Source: Achatina immaculata (Eukaryota > Mollusca > Gastropoda > Stylommatophora > Achatinidae). From it: DNA of 64,000 bases. Shown here piece after piece: positions 43,112-55,159 of this stretch; within the stretch, counting starts at the first letter, position 1, and every line of letters starts with the position of its first letter. The stretch is taken from contig CM019691.1 in assembly GCA_009760885.1 (NCBI GenBank), positions 26,101,314-26,165,313 on the forward strand, in the 5' to 3' direction. The position numbers were made by a program, and so were the translations under genes. The notes beneath the pieces were generated by a model, which did not search any database, was not told the origin of the DNA, and saw only the letters and a program-made list of their open reading frames with translations.

Positions 43112-45325
43112 CATCGTAGGAAAAGCTAAAGGCAAGTCAGCACCAACCCCAAATGGCGTCCCTTACATACTAAACAAAAGATGCCCCAAAGTACTAAAGA
43201 AGCTTCATAAACTCCTACGAACAGCATGGACCAAGGGACTCACAAGTAAAGAATGGAAAAAGGCTAATGAAGTATACATCCCCAAGGAGCAGAATTCCAC
43301 TGAAATCAACCAGTTCAGACTGATCTCATTTCTGAATGTGGAAGGAAAGATATTCTTCTCCAAGATGGGAAAGAGACTAACAACATACCCCCTAGATAAT
43401 GGTTATGTTGATACATTGGTGCAGAAGGGAGGAATTCCAGGTTCCCTAGGATGTCTCAAGCATGGTTCAATAATTTGGGAAGCTATTCAACAGGCAAGAT
43501 CTGGAAAGCAAGATCTACAGGTAATATGGCTTGACCTAGCCAATGCGTATGGCTCAGTACCGCACCAGGTGATATGGCTAGCATTAGACATGTATCATGT
43601 GCCAAAAGAAATCACGAAGATGCTGAAAATGTACTTCACAGGGTTCCTTATGAGATTTGGAACATCAGAATATATTACAAAATGGATTGAGCTCCAGGTA
43701 GGAACTGCAATTGGCTGTACAATATATCCCATACTGTTCGTACTAGTCATGCAAGTAATCCTGAGAGCAGCAGAATGAGCAGCAGAAGGCCCAAGGTTCA
43801 GAAATGGATGCCAGATCCCACCACTAACAGCATTCATGGATGACACAACAACAATAACAACCAGTGAAGCACAGGCACGAAAGATGTTAGAGCGTTTGGA
43901 TAGTCTTATAATATGGTGCCGCATGAGCTTCAAGCCAAAAAAGTCAAGAAGCCTGTCACTCATAAAGGGGTAAGTGATAGAAAGATCATACACAGTGGCA
44001 AATCAAATAATCCCAACTGTAGGGGAACAGCCAGTGAAGAGCCTCAGCAGAGTATAAGATGCTTCCATGAAAGACTCAAAAACAGTGAAGCAGGTCATAG
44101 AAATAACACAGAATGGACTGAACATCATAGACAAAAGCAGGCTGCTGGGGAAGTTCAAAACATGGTGCCTCCAGTTCATGCTGATTCCAAAATTGATGTG
44201 GCCACTACTCATTTACGAAGTAAGTACCAGCACAGTAGAGGCAGTCGAAAGAAAGATAAATAAATCCATAAGAAGGTGGCTGGGTGTACAACCAGGATTA
44301 ACTGATATAGCACTGTACTGCAAGAAGTGCAAATTGCAGCTATCATTCAAATCTGTGGTCAAAGAATACAAGGTAGGAAAGTCAAGGCTTGCAATGATGC
44401 TACAAGAATCTACAGATCTGGTGGTAAGAGAAGTGCAGCCAACACTTAAAAAATGGAAAGTAAGTGAGGAAGTGACCACAATCTGGGAAACACAGGAGCT
44501 GAAAGAATAGGATACACCCAAACCAATAGAAGGGGATTTTGTCATGGTGAAATTGAATGGTGGTCAAAGGCCTCCTATAAGGAAAGAAGGGATATGATCA
44601 TCAGCGAAATAAGGAATTCAGAGGATGACAAGCGGGTCCAGAAGGCAGTCCAACAAGCACAGCAAGATAAGTAAAGGGAGGAAGTCCTGCAGAGATCACT
44701 AACATGGAATGACATCTGAAAAATGGCACCCTTGGACTCAGTTCATCATCAGAGCTACTTATGACTTTCTGCCCACAGGCTCCAACCTATACAAATGAGG
44801 TGTATCAGAAGACACAAAGTGCCTTCTCTACAATGAAAGGCAAACATTGGAACATGTGCTGTCAGTATGCAGAGTATCATTAGGTCAAGGACACTACACC
44901 TGGTGGCACAACAGAGTGCTGCAGAAACTAGTAGCCATTGTAGACAGGGCAAAAGATAAAGCAAATAACAGCAAAAGAGTTGAGGTCCAACCTAAATACT
45001 TCATAGGTGCTGGTACGACATTGAATATTGAAATCAGGGACATTCCCTTACCATCACTGCTAGATGGTGGAATGACTGAGATGTGATAGCGTACCTACCA
45101 AGAAGAAGAGAATACCCAACTGCCATCAAGAACACAGGAATGCAACCAGACACTGTAATGTACTCCATAGAAAAACAGAAACTAATAATGATCGAGCTTA
45201 TGGTTCTGTACGAAACAATAATAGAGGAGCAGCATCTATTCAAATGTGAGAATTACAATGATCTGCTCAAGCAACTGAGGCAGGGGGCAGGAGTCAGGGC
45301 AAAAGTGATAGCTGTAGAAGTGTGA
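43101..45325 (+). mobile_element. Non-LTR retrotransposon with FMDD polymerase, RT and C-terminal part
   Basis: Polymerase motifs in order: SAPTPNGVPY; IPKEQNSTEINQFRLIS; VQKGGIPGSLGCLKHG; LQVIWLDLANAYGSVPHQ (catalytic Asp); IGCTIYPILF; then in a shifted frame AFMDDTTTITTSE (43,835, FMDD active site) and SFKPKKSRSLSLIKG. Thumb and C-terminal parts follow at 44,067-44,510 (LMWPLLIYEVSTSTVEAVER, RRWLGVQPGLTDIALY). A zinc-knuckle-like LEHVLSVCR then GQGHYTWWHN occurs at 44,850-44,910. Several frameshifts and stops: a relic. The linker 'NAYGS' at the palm and the C-terminal knuckle set it apart from the LINE families A-E. Confidence 0.75.
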
Positions 45326-45369
45326 GCAAGAGGATTTGTAGCAACATCAGCATACGGCCTATGTATGCA

Positions 45370-46212
45370 ACTGGCTGCAGAGAAATGCAAATTGGTTTAC
45401 TTCTTCGACAGCTGTTCCTTCTACGTATATTTTTCCTTCAAGGTTAATGAGAAGTTTAATTATTTTTCTTTTATCCTTATTAACTTCAAGTTCTAATTTA
45501 CTAGCAATTAAAGACAGGGTATCTGTTTTTTCTTGCACTGATTTCACACTGTCACTGATAAGAGTTACATCATCTGCAAAATCAAGATCTTCCAGTCAGG
45601 TCTCATGAACCCAATCAATCCCTGTTTTACCAGTGCTGGATTTTTTCATTATGAAGCCTATGGCAATTCCAAAAAAGCAAGGGAGATAATATACATCCTT
45701 GTTTCACACCTGTTTAAATCTGGAACCATTCACTCATTCCTTCGTCTGTACAAATATATCCATTGTAGAGGTCTCTAATAATGTTGACAGTCTTAGATGG
45801 TATTCCATATATTCTTAAAATTCTCCACATTGAATCTCTGTGTATGCTATAAAATGTCTTTTTTAAAGTCCATGAAGTTCAGGATTAATGGTTTTTGCTT
45901 TTCAATATGTTCTTCAAATATTATTCTTTTAGAGTAAGATCTGGGCAAGACAGCTTCTCCCCTTTAGAAATCTTGCTTGTTTTCTCATTGCAGCATCCAC
46001 TAATCTTTAATTCTTTTCAAAATAACTTTGCAAAATACTTTTGACACAACTGATAGTAAGGTTACTCCTCTCCAGTTATTGCAATCGCTAAGGCTGCCTT
46101 TTTGTAGTTGGTTCATGTTGTCACTGTTAGCTTTAAACATTTCGGCTGTTATTTCAATATACACCTGCAGCTTTGTTGTTAGCCATTAGATTCACTGCTG
46201 TTTCAATTTCAT
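45370..46212 (-). mobile_element. LINE family B fragment, decayed
   Basis: On the minus strand SVQEKTDTLSLIASKLELEV and GKIYVEGTAVEEVNQFAFL match the 930-codon family B frame (SMQEKTDSLSSLASKIG; EGTDIEEVNQFAYLG). The upper end corresponds to its 'ETAVNLMANNKAAG' region. The middle holds FADD-region and palm motifs in broken frames, so only the RT domain is represented. Confidence 0.8.
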
Positions 46213-47400
46213 GATTCGTGTTATACCATATGTATTTAATACTTTTATTTTTCTCATTTCAACTGCGTTATTTTTATACACTGTAAGGTCACTATTATTG
46301 CTAGATATTAGTTCCATTGGCTCCATGCTCTACCCTGTAGGTGTTTCATGTTGGTTGTCATCTGCTCCCTCATTAATCTTTACTGTTACACATAAAAGCT
46401 TTGCAAATTATGGAAAAAATGCAGAAAAATTTTCCTACTCACCAAACAATGTATTTCAAGTTTAATCTACGAAGAAATATTATAGGCGGGCGAAGTATAC
46501 ATTCGACTTTTCCTACAGATGTACAAAAGCATGGCGGCCTTCGGCTTAATGTGATATCACGAAGCTACTCGGCAACTGGGACAGCTCTTGCCAACTCAAG
46601 GCTCAAACATGCGCAAAACAAGGTAGAAAGCACCATTTATTTTTTCTGTATTGTCCACTGCAGTAATAGACCTGCAGTTATTCAAAATAATTGAATTTAA
46701 TACTAAAATGTATATTTGAGTAATCGGTTATCTGAATATTTTATAAAGTTCTTGCATACAATGTGCATAAACGAGAACAGACACTGCTAAAGAATATGGT
46801 AGAAAATGTGTAGGTTAGAAAAGAAACATTACCCCAAGTTGGCACATGTGTTTGGACTACTCGCGCCACCACACCAACGTAGACGCCAGTTATTGTTACG
46901 CAGTGGTGTAATGTGGATTGGCTACAGTTAAATAAAAGATGGCTAAGACTGCTTATTACACGTTAAAGTCGAAAGCAACAAATAACAGATTGTTCTTGAC
47001 GATGAAGGGTAAAAAAAAAAGTATAACAGCACCATTTATAGGACCGTGCTTGTGAGACTCGCACAGTAGATGAAACATTGGAAACAAGGATGTGTAGTTT
47101 TGGAGGACGACTTTTCATCAAGAAGAAAAGTAATATAGATGCATTCTCGGAGGAGACGTACGGTGTCGAAATCTGATTCAAGGTTATTGAATACACAATA
47201 AAAAATTCTTTAGATATGTCATTAGAAGATAAGACGATCTCTGAAAAACTCTTGTGCGTGAGTGGAAAAAAAAGGGGGGGGGGGGATACCCCAGTGAACT
47301 TACTAAACCGTACTAGGGGAAAAAGAAAAAAATTACAACACCTGAGAATGTCAGTGCACTAACGGAGGAACCACGAATAATTAGGGTAAAGGTATATAAA
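46213..47400. other. Unassigned; locally CpG-richer block at about 46,480-46,930
   Basis: Around 46,485-46,620 and 46,855-46,905 CG dinucleotides are denser than nearby ('ggcgggcgaag', 'actcgcgccacc', 'acgtagacgccag'). An open frame at 46,401-46,694 (+) contains RRNIIGGRSIHSTF and ends near a possible donor, but no domain is recognised. It could be a promoter or 5' UTR region; evidence is weak. Confidence 0.25.
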
Positions 47401-48590
47401 ACTAAGTATATGATTACACGAAGCCACTGCAATAAAGTTGTGATAACAAAATGTATAAATTAGGGGGGGGAGTATAACGAGCACGCAGTTGTGGCGTTTC
47501 GATTTTGCATACAGCACACAGGACGAAGAAATAGAGAAAGATGATAAAATATAAATCTAAATGAATGCTATGTAAAAAAAAAAAATTAAGAGTGGAAAAA
47601 TAAAATAAAATAAATGGAACACTTAGCTGTGACTTGTAAGGAGCTATGACTTATAATAGGCTGTGTCCAGAAATATGTATGGTGGAGTCTAGAGAATTTT
47701 TAAATGGAGACTTGTGATAGGTGGCGTGTAGTGGGGGTGGTGAAAGAAATAGAGTGATACAGTGGTAACCTAGCCAGAAGAAGGTGAAATAACTGATTGT
47801 AGATGGAGTTGTAATCTAATACCGTGAGGAGGTCCTGAGCTATATGTTGAAAGCAAGAAAAGAAATGGAACTTAATGAAGAGGGAATGCGATTGTGGAAG
47901 AGGGGAATGTTTCGCTGAATTGCGAGTTCAAAACATGTGGTTTCAGCTTTCCACATTCCTGAATGTAGCGGTTCTCAAACACTAGGCGGCTTCTGTCATC
48001 AGAATGACATTGTTTGATGGCTGTTACCAGAAAATTAGATTTGCCTCTGTGCCTAGAGCCATTGAAATGATTAGGGGTTGGTGTCGAAGCATGCTGGGTA
48101 ATATATTGTAGATGTTTCTGCATGCGGTCACCTAATCTGAGACCAGTTTCATCAATATAAGTTATATATCCTGTATCTTTTGCATACAATGGCATATATC
48201 ACATTACGGGACTCGAGTGTGAATCCTTGGATGGTTTTGGGAAAGGTGATCGTTTTAGTTTCCCAGACTACAGGGCAAGTGACACAGTGAGGGCGGTTAC
48301 ATTTTCTGGTACCAATATATGCAAGGTTCCACTTCAGGTGGCTGTGGGCGAGGATGCCCTTAAAATTTGGTTCCCGTTTGTATTCTAATAGTGGTAGTGT
48401 GGACGATCCGTGCATGGATCAAGGGTCGTACGATCTTGACCGAAGTGTCATCGTCCACATGATTTGGTAGTTGGTTTCATTGGGGGGGGGGGATATATAT
48501 TGAACATCGGTTTGATCAGTGTAGATAAGGGCAATGGTAGGGCGATGCCTTGTTTAGTTGTGCTTGTGGATGTGCTGTAAATTCCTGTGT
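47400..48590 (-). mobile_element. Penelope-like element, GIY-YIG endonuclease end
   Basis: Minus-strand reading: LLEYKREPNFKGILAHSHLK, then CNRPHCVTCPVV, then RNVIYAIVCKR, then YIDETGLRLGDRMQKHLQY, then HFNGSRHRGKSNFLVTAI, then RLVFENRYIQECG. This is the linker, the Cys motif and the GIY-YIG nuclease (here VIYAIVC...YIDETG-x-RLGDR-x-x-xH) characteristic of EN+ Penelope-like retroelements. One frameshift sits between the N and C halves of the nuclease. The non-coding tail to about 47,400 matches the fragment at 22.9-23.5 kb. The right side is interrupted at 48,591 by composite element G3. Confidence 0.85.
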
Positions 48591-50165
48591 ATTATGGTGA
48601 CCTTTTTCTTCTTCTTCGTTCGCTTCTACCACCAAGACCGCCCTGCGATCCTACTGAATTCACTCCTGTGTTTCTCGATAGGTCCCGTGGTCCCCCTTTG
48701 ATCCCCGAAAGGACTACAAGAGATCCCCGAGAGGACCACAAGAGGTTCAGAGTATCGCAGTGTTTGAGCCTGTATTCTCGGTGGGTCTCAGAAGCGGGAA
48801 TGCTTGACACTGTTGTTTTCGTTGCACCAGTTTAGTCTAGAGTTAAACTTTCTCACCGGAAAACTTCGATGTGTTTTGGATATATCAGTATGTCCACTCT
48901 GGTTCCCCATCCAGCCTACAGTTGGACTTTCTCACCGGAAAACCTCGACGTATTTTGGGATACCCGTGTATCCCCGCCGGGTGAGAGGTGGTTGCACATC
49001 CAGTCCAGTGTTGGACTTTCTCACCGGAAAACTTAAGCGTGATTAGGATACATATACATCCCCGCCGGATGAGAGGTGGTTGCCTGTCTAGACTGCACTC
49101 CGACTTCAGCATTTTGTGGTCGTGGCCGCTACCCTTCCTAGTTGTGACCAGGACGGAGCTTTTGTCCAAGATGACGAATCCTCGCCACTAGTAAGTTTCA
49201 CCCCTGGGTTGAACCGGTTTCGGCGTATTATACCAGTATGGGCGTGTTTAGGACGTGACCGACCACTAGAGCGGAGGTACCGTGACATGAGTAGCCACCA
49301 AGTTTCACCCCTGGTTTAGGCATATTTCACCAGTATGGGTGTATATCGGACGTGGCCAGCCTCTAGAGTACAGGTGCCGTGGTATGAGTAGCTCTCGCCG
49401 CGAGACTACTGGACATACCGATTAAGCTTCACTTTATCCTTTCCATCACCTTTTCACATCGGCGCCGCATGGCAACCCTAATTGCTTTTTCGCATTTTCT
49501 TCATTGGCCTGGAGGAGTTTCACTCCACGCGTGGCAACCGAAGAATCTCGTCAGCAGTGTCTTAACCCCTGGGTTAAGTCGGTTCAGGCAATTCGCCCGG
49601 TATGAGTATACATAGGACGTGGCCGACCTCCAGACCAGAGGTGCCGTGATTTGAGCAGTCCTGACCTCGAGACTACTGATTACTTTTCTCGGGTATCTCT
49701 TGTGTGCCTCTCGGGGACTACAGGGGGACCACGGGACACATCGAGGACCACAGGAGTAAATTCTGCAGGATCACAGGGCGATATTGGTGCTAGAAGCGAA
49801 CGAAGAAGAAGAATTAATCTTTTCTTTCATCTTTTCCACAGTGGCGGCAACCCCATTCGCACCTATCTTCACTGGCCGGGAGGAGCCCCACTCCACGCAC
49901 GGCAGCTGAAGAATTTTGCCAGTAGCGGTAGATGAGCTACCAACATGACTCTAAACTACCAGAAGCGTCTGGTTTTCAGGCGCCAGATATTCGCCTTCGC
50001 CCCTTCTCCTGTCAGTTTGAACAGTTCTGCCATGAGAAGGCCAGGAGCTGGACTTGACTGTCAGAGGCTATTTAAGATGCACGCTTTGGAGACGTTTCAT
50101 TGGAGTGGAGATCATATCCCCTTCCCCACCTCCGGCTATAACAGTCCTTAGAACCATTATGGTGA
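48591..50165 (-). mobile_element. GAA-tailed composite element, full-length copy G3 with a nested copy
   Basis: The duplication 'attatggtga' is at 48,591-48,600 and 50,156-50,165. The insert (48,601-50,155), read on the minus strand, starts 'ggttctaaggactgttat' and ends 'cgaacgaagaagaagaaa'. Modules are as in G1 and G2. A nested, opposite-orientation 3' fragment of the same family lies inside at about 49,676-49,815. Its 5' block with 'ggagtggggctcc'-type sequence (about 49,880) is shared with G1. Confidence 0.9.
49676..49815 (+). mobile_element. Nested 5'-truncated copy of the GAA-tailed element
   Basis: Reads 'tctcggggactacag', 'ggaccacgggac', 'gtaaattctgcaggatcaca' and ends 'gaagcgaacgaagaagaaga', the family's 3' block in plus orientation inside a minus-oriented copy. 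Target duplication is not clear. Confidence 0.75.
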
Positions 50166-50912
50166 TCATTAGTTATATTCTTCCCGGGCCCACCTCATGT
50201 GGTATAGATTATGTAGTTGTGCAAAAGCTGTGATGCAGGGTTCGTGTTTTTCCATGCAAGAAGATAAGTTGTGTCTGATTTCATTGTGATTTTCTCTGTT
50301 GATTGAATTGGTAACATGTATGTTTTTGTATTATGCTTTTTAAATTTTAAATTGACCACCATGTGTTTGCATCAATACAGATGCTGTTGATGTAGGTAAT
50401 GGCAGCAATACCTCCGGAGATGAAAGTGCAATGGCACATATAGTCGTGGTGGATGCCACAGGCAGGGCCCAGTGAGATGAGGGCCCCAGGTACATAGAGT
50501 AACAATGTATATATTGCAGACCTGGGAAGTTTCACTATTAAATGATATTATTCTTGCTTTAATTTGCATTTTAATTGATTGTTCCACACATTGCTTTGCC
50601 TTTATTGATGAGTAATGTCTTAATGTCATGTTAATTGTCAGTGCCAGTTGTTTGTGCTTGTTGGGTTCATTGTGAGATTAAAATTGTTGTATTGTTGAAT
50701 TCAGACTTCGTGATTTCTATTACATGTCAATGTATTGTTGTGTTCATAGAATCCTTGAGGATTTAGGCAAAATTAGCATACAGTATACCAAGGAGGGGAG
50801 AACCTGGGTCGGCAGTCATGATGGGGGAGTTAGATTGGCCTCGAGTATGGTAGTGCATTGTCAAGGGAAATGTTGGTATGTAACAATCTTGAGAAAATAT
50901 TCCTCCAACTAG
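50166..50912. other. Unassigned stretch between composite element G3 and LINE C
   Basis: Presumably older Penelope-like or intronic sequence, since it is continuous with 48,590 once G3 is removed. No domain recognised on either strand. Confidence 0.3.
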
Positions 50913-53900
50913 TCAAAAAATGGAAACTTGCACCAAACAAGTTTCACAGTATATCGCGAGTATCGGGGTCGTGCTGGATTAGTGGCAGATAAAAGGAGAA
51001 GACGACTGCTTACCTCCGTCAGTCTACGGGACACCTTGGCCAAGGTGGTGAACCCGTATAGCCCCCCGATCAGGGTGACGTGAAGCCATGGGAGCAGGTG
51101 GTGGATAGAATGGGAGAGCAGCCGACAGATAATGTTGGTTATGGTCACCATTATACGATGGTATACAGATGATCTCAATGAAGGGACAATGGCTACGACC
51201 ACTGACTAGTACATTCACTGTGCGGAAGGAAAACAATGGTAAACTATCTTCTGGAAATACACCAAGAAACCCAAACAGCAACATGGAAGGTCAGATATGA
51301 AAAAGATCTGGTGGCGAGTCCCCCAGGTCAGATAGATCTAATTTTAATACTGGGGAAGAGTGTAAGACAGAGGTCGGTACAAGTATTTGTGATGACGGAC
51401 AAAATCTTGACGGTGTTACTAAGGAAAATCCCTGCATCAAGCAAAAAAGAAAAATAAGAGTAGGAACATGGAATGTAAGAAGCATGTACGAGGGAAAGTA
51501 TCAAATAAGTGATGAGATGAAAAGAACGAGGATACACATTTTAAGAATCTGCGAACATCGATGGAAAGAATCAGGACACTTCAAGAGCGAGAATGATAAT
51601 ATCTTTATATACTCTGGTGGAGAATTAGGAGGAAAGAATGGAGTGACTTTTTACTTGGACAAATCAACATCAAAAGCATTACTAGGTTACAATCCAGTAA
51701 GTGACAGTCCTCACTATCAGACTAGAAATGTAACAATCATCCAGATATATGCAACTACATCAGCAGCAGAAGAAGAGGAAATAGAAGACTTTTATAATAC
51801 ATTGCAAACGACGATATACCAGGTACAGAAAAATGATATTGTATTAATAATGGGGGATTTTAATGCAAAGATTGGTACAGAAAGACCAGAAGATGAAGGA
51901 CATGTTGTAGGGAAATTTAGCATAAGACATAGAAATGAGGCAGGTGATAATCTAATGGCGTTTTGCATGGAAAATGAGCTAATTATTGCTAACACACTTT
52001 TTAAACAACATCCAAGAAGACATCATCTGATGGGAAAATCAAGAATCAAATAGATTACATTTTAGTGCAAAGAAGGTGGAGATCAAGTATAACATCAGCA
52101 AAAACTTTACCAGGTGCTGATTGTGACACGGACCATGAGTTATTAATAGTAGACATGAAGATAAAGATAAAAAAGATAGTTAGGGGATCAAGACCACTCT
52201 GCTTTGATCTTACAAAAATACCAGAACAATATGGTATAGAAGTGAAGAAACATTTCAAAATCCTGATGGATGTACAGGAGGAGATGACACCAGATGAAAT
52301 GGCTACGCGACCCAGAGATGTCTTAATAACAACAGCTGAAGACATGATTCCAGTAAAGAAAACACAAAAGAATGGATGGATTACACCAGGCACACTAGAA
52401 TTGATAAAACAATATAAAGAAATGAAAACACAATGGAAAGTGACACACACAACAACAAAGAGGAATTTAAATCTTTAACAAAAGAAGTACGAAGAAACAT
52501 AAGAAAAGACACAAAAAAAACAATACATACAAGATTGTTGTGAAAGAATAGAAGAACATCAGAAGTGTGGAAGAGATAGTGAAATGTTTAAAGAAATGAA
52601 GACATTGATGAGAAATGTCACACTTAAGCTAAATGTAATTTGTGATGAGATGGGGAATACCTTGACAGAGATAGAGGAAATTCTAGAAGGATGGAAGGAA
52701 TATTGCAGTTGAATGTATGAAACAACTGATTGTGAAAGCAGAAATCAACAGTGTGAATTATTATTGGAGGAGAAAGAACCTGAACTGACAATAGAAGAAG
52801 TTTTATGGGCAATAAATAATCTGAAAAATGGTAAATCACCAGGATGTGATGAGATGACAGCTGAACTTATTAAAGCAGGATGAAAGGAATGTGCAACAAT
52901 CTATCATGCACTATGTAAAAAGATATGGCATTCAGGTATTTGGCAAAAAGAATGGAAAAGAACCGTATTCATATGACTGCCAAAAAAGGGTAACCTGAAA
53001 TTATGCACAAACTACAGAACTGTTGCCCTGATTAGTCATGCCAGTAAAATTTTGTTTAAAGTCCTAATGGGTAGACTTCATAAGAAAATAGAAGAAGAAG
53101 TCAGTATGGTTCAAACTAGTTTCAGGAAAGGAAGAGGACCAAGAGATCATATATTTAATATAAGATTAATAATAGAGAAATGCAGAAAGTTTAATGCAAA
53201 TCTATATTTATCCTTTATAGACTACTCAAAGGCATTTGATTGTGTATAACGCCAGAAACTTTGGGAAATAATGGAAAAAATGGGATATCCAACACATTTG
53301 ATACAATTAACATCACTACTGTATCTAGTCCAACAAGCAGCAGTAAGAATAAATGGTGAAATAACAACTTTTTGACATAAAACAAGGGGTCCATCAGGGG
53401 TGCATATTGTCACTTTACTTATTTAATGTGTATACTGAAAATATAATGAGGAATGTTAGAGAAGATGTAGACAAAGAATATTATGATGCCATAACAACTG
53501 GAGGTTATGAAATACCAGAGATTAGATATGCTGATGACACAGTGTTACTGTCTACAAAACAAAAAGGAATGGAAAAACTAATTATGTCAGTCCGTAAGAA
53601 CAGCGAGGAGCAAAACCTCTATCTTAATGCGAAGAAAACTAAATTGATGACAACTGACAAAACAAACAAGGCAGCTGAAATATGTATCAATGAGGAAAAA
53701 CTGGAAGAAGTGGAGTGTTTTGAATATCTTGGATCACTGCTAACTAATAATGGAGATATAATGAGAGAAATTAAAAGGACATCTATCGCTCTTCAGAAAG
53801 TAAAACAATTAAAGAATCTATGGAGAGGAACAGACAAAACAACAAAAATAAGATTTTTAAGGGCATGCATCTTTCCCATCACAACATATGCCTGTGAGAC

Positions 53901-54347
53901 CTGGACACTTAACAAAACAGGCGAGAAACACATAAATGCCTTTGAATGTAAATGCTACAGAAGAGTTCTTCAAATATCATGGAAACAAAAAAGAAGAAAT
54001 ATATCCATACTACAAGAACTTAATATTGAAGAAAGCTGACTAGTAAAGAGGATTAAACAGAGAAAATTTAAATATTTTGGACACATTAAACATCATGATA
54101 ATCTAGAGAAGACCATCTTGGAAGGGTTCATAATGGGAAAAAGAAAGAGACGAAGACCAAGGCAAAAATGGCTGCAAGACATCGTTGATGATCTGCAAAT
54201 GGATGCATCAGCCGAGAGGCCTACAGGAGTGCTGTTAGGGAGGCACATGCAAATGAATGAACGAGCAATCAAAAAATGTAAACTTGCGCCGAACAAGTTT
54301 TACAGTAGATTTTGAGTATTGGGGTTGAGCTGGATTAGTGGCAGACA
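50913..54347 (+). mobile_element. LINE (family C) with direct terminal repeats
   Basis: Endonuclease pieces: VGTWNVRSMYEGK (about 51,460), ICEHRWKESGH, IMGDFNAKIGTERPEDEG, then DCDTDHELLIV in the next frame. RT: 52,780-53,250 (KNGKSPGCDEMTAELIKAG, QTSFRKGRGPRDHI, LYLSFIDYSKAFDCV), then IRYADDTVLLS (53,525, intact YADD). C-terminal: CFEYLGSLLTNNGD, TYACETWTLNKTGEKH, GRPRQKW-like tail. At least five frame breaks. 50,913-50,991 and 54,269-54,347 are direct repeats ('aacttgcaccaaacaagttt' versus 'aacttgcgccgaacaagttt' and 'gctggattagtggcaga'). Confidence 0.8.
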
Positions 54348-54359
54348 GCGATAACGAAT

Positions 54360-54663
54360 TTTCTTAACCATCTGACAGTGTAGGTGAAAGGGAAGTTCTA
54401 ATTTGATTCTGTTGGATGAGATATTTTTCCTGAGTGCCTCTTTGCGGCTCACTTTTTTGGATACAGTTAAATGCTATCCGAAGGTCATTTTCTAGATAGT
54501 GGCGATGACGAAAAAAGTTTAATAATTTGTTGGATTGATCCATAAAGTCTGAGTTATCCTCCTGATGTAGGCGGCGATGACGGAGGAGTTGAGGATATGG
54601 GATGGAGTTCTTGCAAGCTTCAGGATGAGAGGAGGTGTAAAGTAAATACATTACGTGTGGCTG
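54360..54663 (-). mobile_element. Penelope-like element, RT fragment (part 2)
   Basis: Minus-strand reading VMYLLYTSSHPEACKNSIPY then PQLLRHRRLHQ, corresponding to the Penelope RT segment that follows the VNFLD motif (...YL...SSHP..C..SIPYSQ..R..RI). It continues the reading from 55,053-55,150, interrupted by a LINE C fragment. Confidence 0.75.
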
Positions 54664-55052
54664 TAGGTTCATTCATTCATTCATTTGCATGTCCCTTGTG
54701 GAACTTTGCCTCCCAAACAGCACTCCTGTAGGCCTCTTGGTTCTGAGCAAGATGGCCTGCTGCTGATGCATCCATTTGCAGATCATCAGCGATGTCTTGC
54801 AGCCATCTTCGCCTTGGTCTTCCTATTGTGTACCCTTCCAAGACAGTCTTCTCTAAATTATCATGATGTTTAATGTGTCCAAAATATTTAAGTTTTCTCT
54901 TTTTAATCCTCTTTACCAGCCTGCTTTCGTCAATATTAAGTTCTTGTAGTATAGATATATTTGTTCTTTTTTGTGTCCATGATATTTGAAGAACTGTTCT
55001 GTAGCATTTATATTCAAAGGCATTTATGTGTTTCTTAGCTGTTTTGTTAAGT
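54664..55052 (-). mobile_element. LINE family C 3'-end fragment with ATTC-type tail
   Basis: The minus frame LNKTAKKHINAFEYKCYR, QISWTQKRTNISILQELNID, YFGHIKHHDNLEKTVLEG and GRPRRRWLQDIADDLQMDA matches family C at 53.9-54.25 kb closely and has no stop, so it is younger than the main copy. The 3' end carries 'attcattcattcattt'. It interrupts Penelope-like RT sequence. Confidence 0.85.
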
Positions 55053-55155
55053 AGACTTGTGAAATACAGAGGTGACAAGACTGTCTGTGCCAATGGGTAT
55101 TGTGATGTCTAAAAAGTTGACAGACTTGTCAGAAAAATGGACGAAAATGCTGTAT
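55053..55155 (-). mobile_element. Penelope-like element, RT fragment (part 1)
   Basis: Reads DKSVNFLDITIPIGTDSLVT then SVFHKST on the minus strand, matching the Penelope RT motif (VNFLD-x-T...L-x-T-x-x-x-x-KPTD) and stopping exactly at the LINE C insertion. The reading resumes at 54,663. Confidence 0.75.
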
Positions 55156-55159
55156 TGGC

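Noticed and set aside
42903..43135. N-terminal extension of the 291-codon frame as real polymerase sequence
   Set aside because: These residues are the end of the composite element G2 read in frame by chance with the non-LTR polymerase; the target duplication at 43,101 marks the junction.
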